Position numbers and translations under genes: made by a program. A stretch of DNA of 64,000 nt from Proteobacteria bacterium DTSAM18 (GTDB taxonomy: Bacteria > Myxococcota_A > UBA796 > GCA-2862545): NCBI GenBank assembly GCA_028767165.1, contig JARACJ010000012.1, positions 62,001-126,000 of the forward strand, given 5' to 3'. Below the pieces are notes generated by a model that was not told the origin of the DNA, searched no databases, and was given only the letters and a program-made list of their open reading frames with translations. Of the stretch, positions 33,551-43,170 are shown piece after piece. How positions within the stretch are numbered: position 1 is the first letter of the stretch; the number at the start of each line of letters is the position of its first letter.

Positions 33551-35788
33551 TCACTCCACCATCGGGATGTCGATCTGGTCCTCGTCCGCGACGTGCGGCT
33601 CCGGGAGGCTCTCCGGACCGTCGAAGATGCGCCGGTACCCGTTGTACTGCTGGCGGATGATGTGGACGTAGTGCGCGGGCTCCTCCCCTCGTACGTAGCC
33701 GTATCGCGCCTTGCGATGGTACTTCGGGTCGGCCAGCATCTCGATGGCCACCTCGACGTTGTCGAACCACTTGTCCGGGTCGAGCCCCTGCTGCTTCGCG
33801 AGGACCTGGGCGTCGAGCACGTGGCCGAGGCCCGCGTTGTAGGAGGCCAGGCCGAACCAGGTGGCCTCCTCGATGGGCAGCTTGCGATGCCAGCGCTCCA
33901 CGAGCTCGGCGAGATAGCGGGTGCCCGCCTCGATGTTGTCGTCGGGATCGAAGGGCCTGCGAAGTCCGAGATCGCGGCCGGTGCGGGGCATGATCTGCAT
34001 CAGCCCCTGCGCGCCGACCCAGCTTCGTGCACGGGGGTTGAAGCGGGACTCCTGGAACATCTGGCTGGCCACCAGCCGCCAGTCGAGCCCGTACTCCGTG
34101 GCCCACTTGCGCAGCAGATCGTCGTAGTCGGAGATCTTCCGTGCGTCCGGCGAGATGCGCTGCAGGGCGTAGTGACCGGACAGCTTGGGGTTGACGAAGT
34201 GGGCGGCCCACAGCTGGTCGTAGGCCTGGCTGTTCACGAACTCCGCCATGAACTCGTTGACCTTGGCCACGAGCTCGGGGTTGGACTTGCGCATCATCCA
34301 GCCGTACTGCCGCTCCTCGCCGTAGGTGGCCACCACGCCGAGTCCCTCCTGCCAGGTGGCCTCGAGCTCGTAGATGTGCTCGTCCGCCGCGGTCAGGTCG
34401 ATGTCGCGGGACGCCACCCGATCGATCAGCTGCTCCATGTTCTCCTGGTTCGGCGCGTTCTGCAGCTCGTAGCCGTACCCGTTGGCCTCCTTGATGGCCT
34501 CGAGCTGCTCCCACATGGCCGTGTTGTCGCGCACGGTGATGGTGCGCCCGTCGAGCGCCTCGAGCCCCTCCCCTGCGTCGTCCTCGGTGCCCACGACGAC
34601 TTCCCGACCGCGGTGGTAGGGCGTGGAGAACGCATACTTCTCCTGGCGGCTCGGCAGGATCGACAGCCAGTTGGCGATGATGTCGGCGCGGCCCTTGTCC
34701 AGGTAGGTGCCGAAGCCCACCTGGGGCGGAAGGATCTCGATCTCGAGCACCAGGTCGTGCTTGCGGGCGAACGCGAGCGCCATCTCATACTCGAACCCCA
34801 CCAGGGCGCCGCGGTACTGGTAGTAGGTGGCGGCGGTGTTGCGCATGGCCACACGGATGGTGCCGGCCTCCTTGATCTCGGCCCAGTTGCGGGGCTTGCG
34901 GGCATCCGCGGGGTCGAAGCGGGTCGAGGCCGCGAGGCGTCGGGCGGTGATGAACAGGTTGGCCGCCCCGAGCAGCTCGTCGTCGCCCTTGCGGAACGCC
35001 CAGCCGATGGGCGTGACGTGTCCCACGGTCGGCCCCACGGACAGCTCGTCGAGGTAGATCTCCACGGCCCTGCCCACGAACTCGTCCTCCATGACGAGGT
35101 CGACCTTGCCCGACGCCAGATCGGAGAAGAGCATCTCCTTGGAGGTGCTGCCCGGCACCACGTCGATCTGCAGGTTCGGGTGTTCCTCCTGCAGCTCCTT
35201 GGCCGTCTCGACGAAGGCCGTGCCCTCCCGCACGGTGATGGTGCGCCCGTCGAGGGCGTCCGGGTCGTCGAGCAGGGGGTCGTCGTCCCGCACGAGGATC
35301 ACCTCGCGGCCGTAGATGAGCGGAATCGAGAAGTCGACCTCCTTCTGCCGCTCCTCGGTCTGCGTCAGGAACGCCACGGCCATGTCGCCCTCGCCACGGT
35401 TGAGGGCCCCGAGGAGATCGTTGAAGTCCTCCACCACCACGAGCTGCGGCACGCGGCCGATGGAGCGGGCGAACTGCTTGGCGAGGAACCACTCGCGGCC
35501 CGCGGGAAGGCCTTGGCGGGGCAGCCAGTCGTCGGTGGGCGTGGCCAGGATCCGGAGCACGCCTTCCTTGCGTGGCGCGTCGGGGTAGATCCACACGCGC
35601 CCGAGGTCGTCGAGGATCGCGCCTTCACCGAGGTGAGGTGACCTCACCCCGACCTCGGCCGTCTCCCGGTCCTCCCGTTCGTCGGCGCCGGAGTCCGCGT
35701 CGGACCCCTTGTCGGGCTTGCAGCCCAGCACCCACGTGCCGATCCACAGCACGACGAGGGTCCACCATCTGATCCTCGGCCCGAACAT
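33551..35788 (-). CDS. MltF-like lipoprotein, tandem paralogue with two solute-binding domains
   Basis: ATG 35786-35788, preceded by AGGGAGC, was preferred over 35854; it gives 745 residues. The signal sequence ends in lipobox VLGC. The architecture matches its neighbour: SBP domain 1 (LRILATPTDDW, then GEGDMAVAFLTQTEERQ), SBP domain 2 (IRVAMRNTAATYYQYRGALV, then GRADIIANWLSILPSRQ), and a family 1 transglycosylase with catalytic Glu in FQESRFNPRARSWVGAQGLM and the NAGLGHVLDAQVL segment. The two proteins are similar throughout, so they arose by gene duplication. The downstream copy begins with zero spacing and is likely translationally coupled. It acts on peptidoglycan from the outer-membrane side. 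Confidence 0.88.
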   Translation of the reverse strand: MFGPRIRWWTLVVLWIGTWVLGCKPDKGSDADSGADEREDRETAEVGVRSPHLGEGAILDDLGRVWIYPDAPRKEGVLRILATPTDDWLPRQGLPAGREWFLAKQFARSIGRVPQLVVVEDFNDLLGALNRGEGDMAVAFLTQTEERQKEVDFSIPLIYGREVILVRDDDPLLDDPDALDGRTITVREGTAFVETAKELQEEHPNLQIDVVPGSTSKEMLFSDLASGKVDLVMEDEFVGRAVEIYLDELSVGPTVGHVTPIGWAFRKGDDELLGAANLFITARRLAASTRFDPADARKPRNWAEIKEAGTIRVAMRNTAATYYQYRGALVGFEYEMALAFARKHDLVLEIEILPPQVGFGTYLDKGRADIIANWLSILPSRQEKYAFSTPYHRGREVVVGTEDDAGEGLEALDGRTITVRDNTAMWEQLEAIKEANGYGYELQNAPNQENMEQLIDRVASRDIDLTAADEHIYELEATWQEGLGVVATYGEERQYGWMMRKSNPELVAKVNEFMAEFVNSQAYDQLWAAHFVNPKLSGHYALQRISPDARKISDYDDLLRKWATEYGLDWRLVASQMFQESRFNPRARSWVGAQGLMQIMPRTGRDLGLRRPFDPDDNIEAGTRYLAELVERWHRKLPIEEATWFGLASYNAGLGHVLDAQVLAKQQGLDPDKWFDNVEVAIEMLADPKYHRKARYGYVRGEEPAHYVHIIRQQYNGYRRIFDGPESLPEPHVADEDQIDIPMVE

Positions 35789-35927
35789 GCGCGCTCCCTG
35801 AAGGGCCCGCATCGCCTCGCGAACGGTGCCCTCGTTGTCGTCTCTTCCGCACAAACGGACCGGAAGTCATGCGGAAACAGGGATTTGCGGGTGTGTCCGG
35901 ATGGGGCGATGCCCGGCCCCGGCGGGC

Positions 35928-36158
35928 TCAACCCTCGAGATCGTGCTCCGCCACCCGCAGCGCGGCCCGACGCCACCAGCGCTTGCCCTGGATGTAGAGC
36001 ACCGCGCCCATCACGTAGGCCATGGCCAGCATGCCCTGGCCTCCCACCTCTGACGTGGGCGCGCCGGACAACCACTGGGACAACTCGAAGGCCGCGAAGA
36101 ACCCCACGAGGTTCGCGACCATCAACTCCGCACAGAGCGGCTCATCCACGGAATGCAT
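35928..36158 (-). CDS. small membrane protein
   Basis: Start ATG 36156-36158 lies behind GGAGGGG; 76 residues. Two hydrophobic segments (LMVANLVGFFAAFELSQWL and GMLAMAYVMGAVLYIQG) are joined by a short polar loop, with a basic C-terminal tail (KRWWRRAALRVAEHDLEG) that should be cytosolic. No family is recognised. It is 139 bp upstream of the transglycosylase pair on the same strand, but nothing ties it to them functionally. Confidence 0.6.
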   Translation of the reverse strand: MHSVDEPLCAELMVANLVGFFAAFELSQWLSGAPTSEVGGQGMLAMAYVMGAVLYIQGKRWWRRAALRVAEHDLEG

Positions 36159-36562
36159 CGACCCCTCCGACAGATGTGTGCACGAACCGAGGCTAACACA
36201 TCCTTGACACGCAGCGGAAACCGGAACGTGACCCCGCATCCGGGATCCACCGCCGGTCCCGCCCAGGAGCCGGTTCCAGGCCGCGCACCGCGGGTCCACG
36301 ACAAGAGATTTTGCCCTCCCTTACGGACGGACGCCGCCGACGGCGACGGCGCATCGCCTGGATCCACGCGCCCCACCCACGCGATCGGCCGGTGTCCAAC
36401 GTCGACAACCACCCTCGCCGCGCCTTTGCCGCAGCACGAGGCGACTTCCCGCAGGCCACTGCGGAAAAGCCGAAGCGGCGGCGGAAAATCTCGGCCCTGT
36501 CCCTGCGGCGGCGGGAGACCCTACAGTCCTCGAGGCCCCCCCATCGCCAAGGACGATCCCTC
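36159..36562. other. gene-free divergent region
   Basis: About 400 bp lie between the divergent small membrane protein and the Gly-rich lipoprotein. Both promoters must lie here. No operator, repeat or convincing -35/-10 pair was identified; the AT-richest part is near 36300-36320. Confidence 0.35.
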
Positions 36563-38731
36563 ATGACTCGCCTCATCCTCGCACTGTCCCTGGCCTTGCC
36601 CATGGCCGCCTGCCGCACCGACGGCGCCGTGACCTGGGCAGATGGGGGGGACTCCCCCCTCGTCACCTCCGACGACCCCGACGGCTCGGTGGCCCCCGCC
36701 GATGCCCCCCTGCTGACCACCCCGGCCGTGGGCACCGCCGCCCCCGGCGAAGCCCCCGGCCAGGCACGCTGGTTCGCCCACGGTGGACAGGGCCACGGAG
36801 ACGACACCACGGCCCGGGGCGGCCACGGCGGTGGTGTGCAGCTCGACATCGGCGGGTCCCACCCCTCCACCAGCGAGCTCGGCTCGGGCCCCACGGGCGT
36901 GGAGTTCTGGTCCACCGGCGCGTTGCAGGTGCCAGATGCCACCCCGCCCGCTCCCACCAGCCACGCCGGCCAGGGTGTGTGGCGCCTTTCGGGCGACGTC
37001 ACCGCCACCGTCACCGCCGAGCTCCCCACCGAGGAGGGCCCGCAGGCCGCGGTGGTGGCCGGAGAGCTGTTCCGGCGTGTCGAAGGCGCCTGGGAGCGTG
37101 TCGACGAGCTGGAGATCCCCGCCGGCCACACGCTCACGGTGGTTCCCGATGCCGGCACCGCCTCGTCGGGCCTGCGGCTCCCGGGCGCCCTGCACGTGGC
37201 GGGCGACCTCGTGTTCGCGGGCGGCATGAACCGCATCGACGTGCAGGCGGCCCAGGTCCACGTCTCCGGCGCCGTCACCTTCCTGGGCGACGGCGACGAC
37301 GCCCTCCTGACGCTGCACGGCCGGCAGGCGGACGGCATCCCCGGGGATGTCGTGGTCACCGGCAGCATCCACACCCCCAAGGCCGCCGACGGGAGCTCTC
37401 CCCTGTACGGACACGCGGGCAGCCTGCAGCTCCAAGCCGACGGCGACCTGTTCCTGACCGGCACCCTGGATCTGACCGCGGGCCTGCACGACGGCGAGGA
37501 GGCGTACCTGCCCGGCTCCCGTGGCATGGGCGGCACGGCCTCCCTGACGGCCGTCGGGCAGCTGCGCCTGTCCGGCGCGATCCACACCCAGGGCTGCGGC
37601 GGCACCAGTCCCTTCGACGTGGGCGACAGCGGAGACGTGGTCCTGCGGGCCGGCATGCTGCGGATGGGCGGGCTCGTGGACACCCACGGCCTCGACGCCC
37701 TCGCGGACGGCACCGACGCGGGTCACGCGGGCAGCGTCGACATCACCGTCGACCACGGGGGCTTCCTGCTCGGCGGCACGTTCGATCTGCAGGGCGGATC
37801 GGCCGCTTCGCTCAGCGAGGGGAGCGGGGGCGATGCGGGCCACCTCGACCTGCACGTGGTGCCCTCCGCGGCGCCCGATCCGGAGACCGTCGTCTTCACC
37901 GACCTCACCGTCGGGGCCGATCTGTTCCTGCAGGGAGGAGACGCCGGCGCGTTCGGCGCGGGCGGCGATGCCGGCTCCCTGTGGGTCGAGCTGCGTTCCA
38001 CCCAGATGACCAGCCCTCCCCTGCTGCGCTTCGTGGGCTACCCGGAGATCGACCTGCGGGGCGCCGACGGCTCCCGGGGAGGCGATGCCGGTGACGTGCA
38101 GGTCACCATCGACCATGCCCAGGCCCGCCCGCTGGCCTACGCGCCGGGCTGGTACTCCGACGCGGCGTTCCTGCTGTCAGGCGGCGGAGAAGGCGGAAGC
38201 GGTGGGGATCTGCGGATCCACACGCTGCAGGACGACGCCCGAGCGGACTACCCGACCATCGTGCGGGGCCGCGTCGACCTGTCCCAGGGCTGGGGCGACG
38301 CCGCAGGGGGCGCCCCCGGCGAGCTCGTGCTGCGCAACGGGACCGCTGTGGAGCTGCGCGCCCCGGTGGTCCTGCACAGCCGTGGCGCCGACGACGGCCG
38401 CCACGAACGCCCCTTCGGCCGGGTCGACATCGCGGTTCCCCACGGCACCGTCCTGCTCGCCCACCGCATCTTCGGCCTTCCCCCCGAGACGACGGGCAAC
38501 GGGCGCCCCGGCTGTGAGGTGGCGGTGGTGGCCGAGCAGATCGCGGCCCGCGGCAGCGTGGAGTGTCCGGGCGGCGACGGGGCCTCCGGTGGAGACGGCG
38601 GCGCAGTGGTCCTGCAGTCCTCCGCCGAGCCGACGCGGGTCGACGACATGACCTGGGACGTCTCGCCCGGCGAGGGCCCGGACGGCCGGGGCCGGGACGG
38701 CAGGGTCGAGGTCGACGGCGAGGCGCTGTAG
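36563..38731 (+). CDS. large Gly/Asp-rich surface lipoprotein
   Basis: The start ATG 36563 gives 722 residues; only random sequence lies upstream in frame. Lipobox MAAC is at residue 17. The protein is strongly enriched in Gly, Asp, Ala and His, with repeated beta-strand/turn patterns of the type DLxLxGG and GDAGxLxVxV (for example GGDAGHLDLHV, GGDAGSLWVEL, GGDAGDVQVTI). This suggests a long right-handed beta-helix or similar repetitive fold carried on the cell surface. No catalytic motif was seen. Proteins of this style are common in Myxococcota outer envelopes; adhesion or polysaccharide contact is a guess. Confidence 0.65.
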   Translation: MTRLILALSLALPMAACRTDGAVTWADGGDSPLVTSDDPDGSVAPADAPLLTTPAVGTAAPGEAPGQARWFAHGGQGHGDDTTARGGHGGGVQLDIGGSHPSTSELGSGPTGVEFWSTGALQVPDATPPAPTSHAGQGVWRLSGDVTATVTAELPTEEGPQAAVVAGELFRRVEGAWERVDELEIPAGHTLTVVPDAGTASSGLRLPGALHVAGDLVFAGGMNRIDVQAAQVHVSGAVTFLGDGDDALLTLHGRQADGIPGDVVVTGSIHTPKAADGSSPLYGHAGSLQLQADGDLFLTGTLDLTAGLHDGEEAYLPGSRGMGGTASLTAVGQLRLSGAIHTQGCGGTSPFDVGDSGDVVLRAGMLRMGGLVDTHGLDALADGTDAGHAGSVDITVDHGGFLLGGTFDLQGGSAASLSEGSGGDAGHLDLHVVPSAAPDPETVVFTDLTVGADLFLQGGDAGAFGAGGDAGSLWVELRSTQMTSPPLLRFVGYPEIDLRGADGSRGGDAGDVQVTIDHAQARPLAYAPGWYSDAAFLLSGGGEGGSGGDLRIHTLQDDARADYPTIVRGRVDLSQGWGDAAGGAPGELVLRNGTAVELRAPVVLHSRGADDGRHERPFGRVDIAVPHGTVLLAHRIFGLPPETTGNGRPGCEVAVVAEQIAARGSVECPGGDGASGGDGGAVVLQSSAEPTRVDDMTWDVSPGEGPDGRGRDGRVEVDGEAL

Positions 38732-38818
38732 CGACGCCCGCCGGCATCCGGCCTGTCCCTGCTCCCTGACATCCAGGGTCCGCGCTACGATCCCGGGGTC
38801 CCTCGTGCGGAGTGCCCC

Positions 38819-39235
38819 ATGACCTTCCAGATCGACAAGCTCGACCACATCCACGTGTTCGTCCCCTCCCGGGAGGAGGCGGCCGAGTGGTACGAGAAGG
38901 TCCTCGGCCTGACGCCGTGGGCAGAGAAGGCCCACTGGGCCAAGGGCGCGGGTGGCCCGCTCGTGCTCCACGGCGGCATCGCGTTGTTCGCCCGCTCGGG
39001 GCCCGCCGTGCAGATGGCGTTCCGCACCTCCGGCCCCGGCCTTCGTGCCTTCATCGAGCACGCGGCCGCGCTCGGCCTCGACGACGCCACCGGTGGCCCC
39101 ATCGGCCCGGACAGCATCGTCGACCACGACGGCGCGTGGTCGGTCTACCTGCAGGACCCCTGGGGCAACCAGGTCGAGGTCATCGCCTACGAGCCGCCGG
39201 AGGTCCTGCAGGAGTCGCTGCGCTCGGACGTGTGA
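38819..39235 (+). CDS. VOC/glyoxalase-family protein
   Basis: This 138-residue single-domain protein begins IDKLDHIHVFVPSREEAAEWY with the metal-ligand-type His (H10 or H12), followed by the classic WYEKVLGL. It has a central LFARSGPAVQMAFRTSG strand and ends with YLQDPWGNQVEVIAYE, which supplies the final Glu. This is a complete vicinal-oxygen-chelate domain pair. The function could be a dioxygenase, epimerase or binding protein; nothing nearby narrows it. It is 87 bp after the Gly-rich lipoprotein and may use its own promoter. Confidence 0.88.
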   Translation: MTFQIDKLDHIHVFVPSREEAAEWYEKVLGLTPWAEKAHWAKGAGGPLVLHGGIALFARSGPAVQMAFRTSGPGLRAFIEHAAALGLDDATGGPIGPDSIVDHDGAWSVYLQDPWGNQVEVIAYEPPEVLQESLRSDV

Positions 39236-39254
39236 GCGCAGCGACCGGGTGGGA

Positions 39255-41348
39255 TCAGTGGGCCGAGGCGATGACTGCGGAGTTCTCGTGGTGTCGCAGG
39301 GCGGAGCATCCGTTGAGGACCACGTCCTGCAGGATGTCGCCACGACGCGCGAACTCGTTGTAGTGGACCTGTCCCGACGCGTAGCCGAACACCGGATCAC
39401 CGATGGGACAGCAGCCCGAGCTGCTGCACTGGGTCAGGGTGCCCAGCGGGCTCACGAACTCATTGCCCGGCGAGCAGGTGGTGTTGGTGCCGGTGAGGAA
39501 CCGGGACAGCTTGGCTGGATCTCCAAGCGCCCCACCCGGAGCCACATGGCGGAAGGGCTCCTCCAGCGTGCTGCCCGGCAGGGAGGCTGCCCAGTGTCGC
39601 TCCTCGAAGGCGCCCGTGCCCGTGCCGTCCTCGAAGGTCTCGGCGGCATGGCAGCCGTTGCAGGTTCCGAGGCTGAACAGCTGGCGCGCCTCGATGGAGT
39701 TCACGTTGGCACTGCCCGCGCTCATGCCCCGCCAGTTGTCGGTGGCGGTGATGTTGCTGTAGGAGCTGAGGTTGAAGCCGTTGTTGGGGAAGTGACCGTA
39801 CAGCACCTCTGGCGAGGCCATGTCGTCGCCGAGGTAGCTCAGCGGAACCTGGTGTTGTCCCGCCAGGATGTCGGCCTCGTTGGCGTCGATCCAGGCGTCG
39901 ATGTCCTCGGGATCGACCGTGGAGCCGCTGGCGCCCGGGTCCATCCAGTCCCAGCCCGGGGTCTGGGCCAGGACCTTGTTCACGAGCAGGCCGGACGTCG
40001 CGTCGAGCTCCCACTCCTCCATGCGCCAGAAGGCGTCGGAGTCGTTGCTGGGGAAGCCGCTGAGGTAGTGGGGCTGCATGATGCCCGTCTCGTTGGTGCG
40101 CAGCACCTTCAGGTTGCTCTCGTTCACGCGACCCGGTGCGGCGCCCTGCATGACGACCGGATCCACGAGATCCCTCAGCTCCTGCTGGAAGGCCGGATCG
40201 TGCGGCTGCATGCCATCCAGTTGCGCCCAGCGTTGTGCCCAGTCCTCGACCTGATGACACTCGTCCATGGGCACGTGGTACTCGAGGATGAGGTTGCCGT
40301 CGAAGGGCTCACACGCGTCGGGTTCCACGAGGGTGAAGACGAAGCGGACCTCCGCGCCACTCGGCTCGCCGCCATACCCGCCCGCAGCGAGGTCCAGACG
40401 GTTGACGATGGCGATGAGCTGCACCGGGTACGACCTGGCGTCGAGCACGTCGGTGTACACGCTGGCCTGCCCGTCGTCGACGAGCTTGGGCATGCTCCAG
40501 GTGTTGCCGAACCAGCCGTTGTGCAGGTCCCACACGTACTGGGTGCTCGCCAGGGTGGAGTAGTTGTTCACCGTGCGGGACGCGGCCTGCTTGTTGATCC
40601 AGTCGCTGATGATCTCGTCGCCGTCGTGCAGACCACCGGCGGCCGCCTCGAGCAGGTAGCGGAACCCGAAAGGACCGTTGGGATCACCCACCTGGACGCA
40701 GTCACCATCGGCGTTCTTCTCCCACACCCCCGTCAGCTCCGGGTTGTAGACGACTTCCGGGCTCGTGATCATCAGGCTCTTGCGGGGGTCGTACACCGAG
40801 GGTGGAGGTGCGACGCCCGCCGCGGTGCTGACCGATGGGAACACGGTGACTGCGGTGAACGTGCCGCCGAGTTGTGCCAGATCGACCTCCTCGCTCTCGA
40901 GATGATCGAGGAAGTCGGCCTCCAGCTCCTCGATGGCCTGTGCGCGATGCCCTGAGAACACGTGGGCCCGAAGTCCACCGTCGACGACCTCGGCGGCCAG
41001 CCGGTAGTCCTCACGCCGGGTGTTGAACTCGTCCATGTTGGCGTCGGCCACGCCGGTGAACACGCCATCGCCGGCCGTCTCGTCGCCGTCGAAGCCGCCG
41101 TCGTTCGCCTCGATCTCGGTGCCCTCGAAGTGCCAGGTGATCGTCTCCGTCCCCTCGGCGCCGGACAGCGTGATCAGCACGGCCGTGCGGCCGTCGAGCA
41201 GGTCGACATACTGGACCTTGTCGAGCGCGGCCGCCTCGGTGCTGCCCTCTCCCTCGGTGAGCAGCGAGCCTTCATCGGTTCCAGGCGCAGGATCGGGGGC
41301 CTGGCAGGCCAGGGCGGACAGCCCCAGCAGTATCATCGGGATTCGCAT
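39255..41348 (-). CDS. 697-residue lipoprotein with CxxCH motif
   Basis: Start ATG 41346-41348 follows the excellent ribosome site GAAGGAGGT. The lipobox SALAC lies at about residue 15. Residues about 40-170 look like a beta-sandwich (VQYVDLLDGRTAVLITLSGA, then ETAGDGVFTGVADANM). The large middle part is unfamiliar but ordered (YVWDLHNGWFGNTWSMPKL, LIAIVNRLDLAAGGYGG). Near residue 563 there is FSLGTCNGCHAAETFED, a CxxCH that could bind heme c, followed by Cys-rich CSSSGCCPIGDP. Only one such motif occurs. The pattern recalls exported proteins of Myxococcota with a cytochrome-like patch. Function is unknown; extracellular redox or surface binding is possible. Confidence 0.65.
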   Translation of the reverse strand: MRIPMILLGLSALACQAPDPAPGTDEGSLLTEGEGSTEAAALDKVQYVDLLDGRTAVLITLSGAEGTETITWHFEGTEIEANDGGFDGDETAGDGVFTGVADANMDEFNTRREDYRLAAEVVDGGLRAHVFSGHRAQAIEELEADFLDHLESEEVDLAQLGGTFTAVTVFPSVSTAAGVAPPPSVYDPRKSLMITSPEVVYNPELTGVWEKNADGDCVQVGDPNGPFGFRYLLEAAAGGLHDGDEIISDWINKQAASRTVNNYSTLASTQYVWDLHNGWFGNTWSMPKLVDDGQASVYTDVLDARSYPVQLIAIVNRLDLAAGGYGGEPSGAEVRFVFTLVEPDACEPFDGNLILEYHVPMDECHQVEDWAQRWAQLDGMQPHDPAFQQELRDLVDPVVMQGAAPGRVNESNLKVLRTNETGIMQPHYLSGFPSNDSDAFWRMEEWELDATSGLLVNKVLAQTPGWDWMDPGASGSTVDPEDIDAWIDANEADILAGQHQVPLSYLGDDMASPEVLYGHFPNNGFNLSSYSNITATDNWRGMSAGSANVNSIEARQLFSLGTCNGCHAAETFEDGTGTGAFEERHWAASLPGSTLEEPFRHVAPGGALGDPAKLSRFLTGTNTTCSPGNEFVSPLGTLTQCSSSGCCPIGDPVFGYASGQVHYNEFARRGDILQDVVLNGCSALRHHENSAVIASAH

Positions 41349-41698
41349 GGTACCTCCTTCGGCATCGGGGGGATGCCAGGAGCATCGTGCGAGATCGAGA
41401 ACCACCAATTCAATGGAATCCAGAAATGATCCATTTGACGCTGTTTTCATGATAATTGCGATAGATCGGTACTGATGTGGCCTGCCGCGGACCTTCCTTC
41501 CGGACGCGCGCTCCCACGGATCTCCCCCACCCGTTCGGCTCCCGTGGGTCCCCGCCCGGCCCGATCGGCGCCAACCGGTTCCGCTCCCCCCTTCTGGCGG
41601 CTTCCGGCAACGGGCTCCCATGGGGCGTGCTTCCGTGACATCCGCAGACAGCGGGCACCAGAACCTGAGCCTAACTTGGGTCCAACCCTCCCCCCCTG
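41349..41698. other. divergent promoter region with AT-rich island
   Basis: Within this GC-rich window, 41400-41475 is conspicuously AT-rich (for example TTTTCATGATAATTGCGATAG). It separates two divergent genes for exported proteins and is a likely promoter area. No specific -35/-10 pair can be defended. Confidence 0.4.
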
Positions 41699-42229
41699 AT
41701 GGACCCTGTCATGCTCGAACTGCCCAGCCTCCTGCTCCTCACCGCCGCCTATGGCGGTCTGGCCCGCGCCCAGCAGGCACCCGTGGTGCCCCGCGACTAC
41801 CGCGCGCCACTCGTGGGGGAGTACGGCGACGTGATGGCCAGCACCCACCGCATCGCGGTGGAGGACACGCTCCTCGGCACGGACGCCCACGTGCACCTGC
41901 TGCTCGTGCGCAACCAGGCCGACCCTGCCTCGCCGACCTCCATCCACATGGAGAGCGCCGATGGCCGCTACCAGCTCCAGGGCCCCGCCCGCCTGCTCGG
42001 CAGCCCCATGGGCTCCGTGCAGACCCTCGCCAGTGCCCTGCCCATCGGTGCCCTGTCGGGTTCGGCGGCCCTGCACGCGCGCCTGCCCGACGATGCCCGG
42101 GATCCCCGGGTGGAGCTCATGGCCCTGCTGTCCGACGGTCGCATGACCGACCTGTCCATGACCCTGTCCTACACCTGGCAGCGCGGCCCCCACGTGCTCC
42201 AGGCCGCCATGCCCGTGCTGCGAGCGTAG
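41699..42229 (+). CDS. exported protein of unknown function
   Basis: This 176-residue frame starts at ATG 41699 (an ATG four codons later is equally possible; neither has a good ribosome site). The N-terminus (MLELPSLLLLTAAYGGLARAQ) is a signal peptide with cleavage near ARAQ. The mature part alternates hydrophobic and polar residues, suggesting a beta-rich fold (VHLLLVRNQAD, YQLQGPARLLG, LSMTLSYTWQRG). No family is recognised. It precedes another exported protein of similar style by 114 bp. Confidence 0.5.
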   Translation: MDPVMLELPSLLLLTAAYGGLARAQQAPVVPRDYRAPLVGEYGDVMASTHRIAVEDTLLGTDAHVHLLLVRNQADPASPTSIHMESADGRYQLQGPARLLGSPMGSVQTLASALPIGALSGSAALHARLPDDARDPRVELMALLSDGRMTDLSMTLSYTWQRGPHVLQAAMPVLRA

Positions 42230-42343
42230 CCGCCAGTTGTGACGCCCGGTCAGACCGCGTCACCCGTTGTCCCCCGCCATGGCCACCCCCACCTCCTGCA
42301 GTGCATATCGAGGACATCCTCACGCGCAGGAAGGAGAGACCCG

Positions 42344-42955
42344 ATGAACCCCCTCCAGCTCCTCACCATGGCCATGCTGCTCGCAGCGCCCGGCTCCAAC
42401 CAGCTCGACATCCACGAGCAGCGCAAGCGCCTGCAGGACAAGTCCGCGTTCGGCGTCAGTGGCCATGACCTCCTGGACAAGGCCTCCGGCCTGCACCGCA
42501 TGTGGGCCCAGACCATCAAGGGCAAGGTCCTCCCCGTGCGCCTCGACATCGAGCCCGGCGACGACGCGTCCGCCACCTGGCTGTACGCCCCCACCGAGGA
42601 AGGTAGCGAGCCCGCCCTCGACGCCATGATGGTGTCCGTGATGGTCACCCTCACCGGTCACGAGGATCGCTTCCAGCTCAGCGCCCAGGGCACCGTCGAG
42701 AAGAACGCCGACCAGGCCGAGACCACCACCGAGCTGTCGGCCCAGGTGCTCACCGGTGAGCTCTCCCCCGACGGCGTGGTGATGCAGCTGCTCCCCGACG
42801 ACGCCCGCGACGTCTTCCTCACCCTGCAGGCCACCCTGGAGCAGGACGAGGTCCGCAACGGCCGGCTCGACGTGGCCTACACCCGCGTCGTGGACGGTGA
42901 GGAAGAGCAGTTCCACGAGACGCTGCTGACGCTCAACGCCTTCTCCGTGGCCTGA
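42344..42955 (+). CDS. exported protein of unknown function
   Basis: ATG 42344 follows AGGAGA; 203 residues. A short hydrophobic start (LQLLTMAMLLAAPGS) can act as a signal peptide. The mature part is acidic and beta-rich: VLPVRLDIEPGDDASATWLYAP, MVSVMVTLTGHEDRFQLSAQG, FLTLQATLEQDEVRNGRLDVAY. There are no Cys residues and no recognised domain. A hairpin at 42991-43019 follows the stop. Confidence 0.55.
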   Translation: MNPLQLLTMAMLLAAPGSNQLDIHEQRKRLQDKSAFGVSGHDLLDKASGLHRMWAQTIKGKVLPVRLDIEPGDDASATWLYAPTEEGSEPALDAMMVSVMVTLTGHEDRFQLSAQGTVEKNADQAETTTELSAQVLTGELSPDGVVMQLLPDDARDVFLTLQATLEQDEVRNGRLDVAYTRVVDGEEEQFHETLLTLNAFSVA

Positions 42956-42990
42956 CCCTCGGAGAACCACGTTCCTCCCGGGGAACGGAT

Positions 42991-43019
42991 CGGGTGGCCC
43001 GCCACGTGCGGGTCACCCG
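42991..43019 (+). terminator. GC-rich terminator-like hairpin
   Basis: The arms CGGGTGGCCCGC and GCGGGTCACCCG pair with one mismatch around CACGT, 36 bp after the stop at 42955. There is no T-run, as usual in this composition. Confidence 0.5.
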
Positions 43020-43170
43020 GTCGACCATGGCGACACCCCAGCTCCACCGGTTCGCCACACCGTTTCACGACCCACGAAAACCTTCGTCGAAACGCACGAA
43101 CCCTTCACCGCCATGGCACCGCCCGCACCGGCCTCCCGAAGCAGGATGAGGTCCACCGCAGGAGGTGAGC

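Noticed and set aside
30344-35641. A very long plus-strand open frame opposite the two transglycosylase genes
   Set aside because: It is the antisense of strongly supported minus-strand genes; high GC keeps the frame open. Its translation is low-complexity and has no domains or signal peptide.
36193-38116. Long minus-strand frames opposite the Gly-rich lipoprotein
   Set aside because: The plus-strand frame has a lipobox and regular repeats; the opposite translations are compositional shadows.
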